Assembly: GCA_043228905.1 (NCBI GenBank)
Contig: JBHGNT010000012.1
Span: 21,204,001-21,268,000 of the forward strand
DNA from: Azolla caroliniana
Lineage: Eukaryota > Polypodiophyta
Direction: 5' to 3'
Length of the DNA: 64,000 nucleotides
The notes under the pieces are model-generated. The model saw only the letters and a program-made list of their open reading frames with translations. It had not been told where the DNA came from and did no database searches. Made by a program: the position numbers and the translations under genes. Of the stretch, positions 60,496-64,000 are shown one piece after another (within the stretch, counting starts at the first letter, position 1; each line of letters begins with the position of its first letter).

Positions 60496-61866
60496 ATGCA
60501 ACGACTCAGCGCCGAAAGGCACGACACAAGTGGTGAAACCAACATGAAGATGAGTGGCAAGGAGATGGAGGATCAACAAGAGGCAATGACCATGATGACC
60601 ATGATGCTCAACCACATACTACAAGAACAACGCTTGATGTCGGAGATCAAATCGGCAGTAGAGCATCTTGTGCAAAGAAACGGGCAATTCAACGGAAAGG
60701 ATGTGTCACGTTATCTATGTCACTACAAGGAGGCGATGATGTGGTGTGGGATACCGGAAGGATTACAAGTGATATTCTTCAGTCGGGTGGCCACGGATGA
60801 GCTACAAAAGAGAATCCACAAGATACGACAACAAAACCCGACATGGGGGTTCTTTGAAGAAGCTTTACAAGAGGCATATGACTATGAGAGACCGAAGGGA
60901 TGAGATCGACACAAGTCTGACTAGTAGGTGGCATCGGCGAAGATCCACCAAAGTGCGACACAAGCATTCCTAGAGTTCGAGCATCATTTTGCTCAACTCT
61001 CGGAGTGGGAACAATGATTGGTGGGAATGGATAAAGTCCTAATGTTCGTAAGATCGATCGATCGGAAAGAAAGGATGGACATCGGGATTGAACTTGAAGA
61101 TGATGATGGTGCAAATGGCCTCACCGAGGATTGGGCCGAAGTCGAATGAGTATGCCGAAGACATGATACGAGGAAGACGAGAATCTCGTTGGCATCATCA
61201 TGGTCCATGAGAGATGATCGATTGAGAATGAATGATGTGGCCGATATGAAGGCCGAAATACAATATGATGGTACTACGCGAGAGGGTGTGGAACAAGCTA
61301 TCCTCTTGTCTAGTGAAAGAACGATAGCCAAAGATAAGGCCGATGACTTGAGAGTGGCGAACACCAATTCAAGGGTGGAAGAAGGTTTCGGGATACGATT
61401 TTCTGAAACATCGAGTGAAAAAGGGGTAAGCATAATCGATGCTTGCACGATCGAGGAGGGCAAAGAGTGTGAAGCCTATGGAGTTGAAGAGATAACCACG
61501 GATAACGACATTGAGGTGATGGAGGCTAAGGATGATTCGATGGAGGACAGTAATGTCGAGGATTCCTTCCCACTAATTGTAGAGACTTCGGCAGTTGCAT
61601 CTAAGAGCCAAAATGAGACCAAAGAGACGGAAGGTGGCAGAGAGGAAACAAAGGTTGAAGCCAATGCATGTGACGGAGAAATAGTCGAGAAGGTGGCTAT
61701 GGATGAGTCAATGACGGATGGTCGAGACAAGACTCTCCCAACACTAATTCCAGAGATTTCGGTGGTTGTGTTCAAAAAGAAACGTGAGACTGAAGAGACA
61801 AAAGGTGGCGGAGAGAAAACGAAGGTCGAAGCCGATGCATACTGTGAAGTCGATTTTTGCTCATAG
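60496..61866 (+). pseudogene. Gypsy element C gag (broken) with acidic C-terminal part
   Basis: The frame starts ERHDTSGE just after the LTR-like repeat. It contains a retrotransposon gag domain (FNGKDVSRYLCHYKEAM, FFSRVATDELQ, WGFFEEALQEAYDYE) and, after stops, FLEFEHHFAQLSEWEQ, which resembles gag of element B. Stops: TGA 60901-60903, TAG TAG near 60922-60927, TGA about 61015, TGA about 61148. From 61189 to 61866 an uninterrupted acidic Glu/Thr/Lys-rich frame follows with two copies of an ETKETEGGREETKVEA-like phrase. At 61867 the sequence switches to an inverted copia element. Confidence 0.7.
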
Positions 61867-63474
61867 GAAAAGACTGTGACAAATACATTGGATGCGAAGG
61901 TATATCTGAGGAATATGCAAGGCCGAGACTTTGGATCCAACTTTGCTCTCCCGTCCTTTGCAACATGCACGTAAGCGAGACACCCGAACACCTTTAGATG
62001 CCGGTAAGACACTTCCTTACCGGTCCACACTCTCTGCAGCGTGTCTCCGTCCAAGGGCACTGAGGGTGATCTGTTTATCACGTACGTCGCTATCGTAAGT
62101 GCCTCAACCCAAAACGTCTTGGGTAACTTGGCATGTGCTAGCATACTCCGGACCCTCTCCATTATGGTCCGGTTCATCCTCTCGGCCAGCCCATTGAGTG
62201 ATGGCGTCTTTTGCACGGTAAATTCAAGCCGGATTCCCTTCGAGCAGCAGTACTCCCGGTATTCTCCTCCGTTATTTGCTCGAACCGCCTTCAGATTCTG
62301 GCCGGTTTCATCGGTATGCACTACCTCCAGTGGTGCATTAGGTCTCATCAGTGGCCTTGAGTAGAAGGAGGTCCGGTTTTGCATACCAGCCAGGTAGTCG
62401 GTGCACTTCTCAAGATGCATGTCTTTCACCAGAATGAGGTTGTCATCGGCAAGCCTCTTCATCCCCTTCTCGCTCATGTGACACAGTCTCTTGTGCCACA
62501 AGCTCACTGGCAGTGTCGGATGCAACATTCACTTCTTCCAGGCATAACTGGGCATTCATTAGGTACAGAGTGTTGACTTTCAGGGCCCGAGCCACTATTA
62601 GGCTCCCTTTGCTGAACTTCATGACTCTGTTCCGGATGCTACCCGTGTAGCCTTCATCATCTAGCCGACCGGCTGATATTAGGTTCAGTAGAACCTCCGG
62701 AACGTGTCGGACATCCTTCAGCAGCAACTTGCATCCGGTTGGTGTTGTCAACCACACATCTCCTATGTTGACAATTCAACATGTACCTTCATTCCCCATC
62801 CGGACACAACCGTGCTCACCGGCTATGTAGGATTAGAAGCATTTCCGGTCCGGGGTCCGGTGGAACGACACTCCAGAATCGACAACCCACGTTGTCTCAT
62901 CATCGGCAAGGTACAACTCACTCTCCTCGGTGATGAGTATCAACTCTTCTTCACTTGCCGCGATTGCCGTCATTCCCTTCCTGTCCGGTCCCCTCCGGTC
63001 TTTACCGTTCCGATCTGGTGACCGCTTCGAATCGGTACTATCAGTTTCCTTGTCTTTCCGGAAATGCTGACAGTTCTTTTGGAAGTGTCTCGGCTTGCTG
63101 CAATAGAAGCAAGTATGCCTCCCCCTTGACTTTGACCGTGTCCTCGACTTTTCCCAGTTCTGGGGACTACGGTTCCTTTGTCTTCCACGTTCCGATTCGG
63201 TAAGGAGCGCTTTGGGGTCAGAGATCACCTCCTTGTCTTTCCGACGCGCCTCCTCATCTAGAAAGCTCGACTTGACTCTTGCTAGGGATAACTATTTTCC
63301 TTCCGGCCCGGCGTTGCCCAAAGTGACAACTAACGTCTCCCAACTATCCAGGAGGGAACCGAGTAGGAGTAATGCTAGTACCTCATCGATGAGAGGTACT
63401 TCCAATGATGTTGCCTGGTGTATCAGCCCCTGGAAGGCATTCATGTGCTCCGCCATACTGGAGCCATCTTGGTA

Positions 63475-63804
63475 TCAGAGTCTTACTAGCTTCCGGAATA
63501 CCGAAACCCGATTAGCAACATTTTTGTTCTGAAACATAATGTCGTTCTTCTCCCAAAGGTCATGAGCCTTACTTTCTTCATTGAAGTTGTTGTACAGACT
63601 CATGTCGATGAAGCACCGTATGTATGCCGTTGTCTTCATGTGCATCACCTCCCATATCGTGGCATCGATCTTGTCCAATCTCTTGTCCCCGAACTGAACC
63701 GGCAACAAAAGGTCTTTAACCACGAGCATGTCCCTCGTCTTTGACTTCCACACTAAGTAGTTGGAGCCAGTTAGCTTGAACATGCCTCCCAACGAATCTT
63801 CCAT
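63475..63804 (-). pseudogene. Copia gag N-terminal region
   Basis: 110 codons from the ATG that follows the primer-binding site by about 15 bases. It has the LTR-retrotransposon gag pattern (FKLTGSNYLVWKSK, then AHDLWEKNDIMFQ). The frame stops next to a TACCAAGATGG stretch and resumes downstream. Confidence 0.8.
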
Positions 63805-63819
63805 TTTCTGTGTCGTTTC

Positions 63820-63831
63820 GCTCTGATACCA
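63820..63831 (-). other. Primer-binding site for initiator tRNA-Met
   Basis: TGGTATCAGAGC on the minus strand, the standard primer site of plant copia elements, three bases inside the LTR edge (LTR end CA at 63835-63836). Confidence 0.93.
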
Positions 63832-63834
63832 GAT

Positions 63835-64000
63835 TGACGCGAAATATGCGGAATATTACTCGGCCACAACCGAGTCTCAGATCGTGTCATTTCGAATCGA
63901 ACACCGAGAATGGGAATGGAGGTGAATACACGTACACACAGACAATATGAGAGAGGGTACACAATATGAGAGAGGGTACCACAGGCGATCGAATGGTGAG
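63835..64000 (-). repeat. 5' LTR of the copia element, incomplete at the window edge
   Basis: It starts TGACGCG on the plus strand (so ends CGCGTCA on the coding strand) next to the primer site. A tandem ACAATATGAGAGAGGGTAC repeat lies at 63943-63979. The outer end lies outside the window. Confidence 0.75.

Larger units (their letters stand above)
61867..64000 (-). mobile_element. Ty1/copia element, 5' part (LTR edge, PBS, gag, protease, part of integrase)
   Basis: On the minus strand: an LTR entering from beyond the window and ending at 63835; a primer site; gag from ATG 63804 (LTGSNYLVWKSK); a CCHC knuckle CFYCSKPRHFQKNC (63070-63111; G to R inside); protease WVVDSGVSFH with the DSG intact; GAG-pre-integrase LWHKRLCHMS; integrase with VHTDE joined directly to LKAVRANNGGEY. 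About 60 residues of the core are deleted and the second catalytic Asp is Asn. Several stops and shifts interrupt it (for example near 63476, 63290 and 62835). It ends at about 61870 against gypsy gag; RT, RNase H and the 3' LTR are missing. Confidence 0.88.

Noticed and set aside
1-64000. CRISPR array, bacterial operon, phage or organelle-derived segment
   Set aside because: No spaced identical repeats with unique spacers, no ribosome-binding-site-led gene runs, and no recognisable plastid or mitochondrial gene.

Overview
This is nuclear DNA of a land plant. It holds three intact-looking plant genes, a short array of tRNA-Pro genes and relics, and a dense load of broken retrotransposons. Only one of the three genes (PHT1) has an uninterrupted reading frame; the other two are split into many short exons with GT-AG introns, plus one GC-AG intron each. 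The species cannot be named from the sequence. The gypsy-type polyproteins near 53-59 kb remind me of families common in seed-free plants (mosses, liverworts, ferns, lycophytes), but that is recollection, not a test.

Layout. 1-840: fragment of a Ty1/copia element (minus). 845-3945: degenerate LINE (minus). 3950-4960: AT-rich and microsatellite DNA, then the leader of a PHT1 phosphate transporter. 4959-6575: single-exon PHT1 gene (plus), GC-rich in AT-rich surroundings. 6576-9030: no gene seen. 9054-10115: about ten tandem tRNA-Pro copies (minus), one of them fully foldable. 11419-18714: plasma-membrane proton ATPase (minus, 21 exons, 957 aa). 18550-19820: very microsatellite-rich upstream DNA. 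19820-36290: about 16 kb of AT-rich DNA without a recognisable gene. 36375-46591: SNF2-family helicase with an embedded RING finger (minus, 18 exons, 1250 aa), whose first exon carries a coding minisatellite. 46600-48060: tandem repeats, TTAGGG-type telomere-like repeats and CATA microsatellites. 48221-48420: small poly(A)-tailed retroposon with a 13-bp target-site duplication. 48681-64000: retrotransposon cluster, with a copia 3' half and LTR, an LTR-like repeat family in two inverted copies, nested gypsy elements, a gypsy gag, and a copia 5' half with LTR edge and tRNA-Met primer site.

The three genes are not an operon and need not be linked in function. PHT1 imports phosphate with protons, and the H+-ATPase makes the proton gradient that such symporters use, so their neighbourhood is a pleasing but probably accidental pairing. 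The helicase is a RAD5/HLTF-class chromatin or DNA-repair ATPase with likely ubiquitin-ligase activity.

Exon boundaries were deduced by hand from reading frame, splice signals and family similarity. For both spliced genes every junction keeps phase, which is the main support for the models. I did not find an undescribed defence-like or operon-like system. The most unusual items are the decaying tRNA-Pro array, an LTR-like repeat that carries a tRNA-like module and an unrelated open reading frame, and the nested gypsy structure whose premature stops are nearly all explicable as C-to-T changes.
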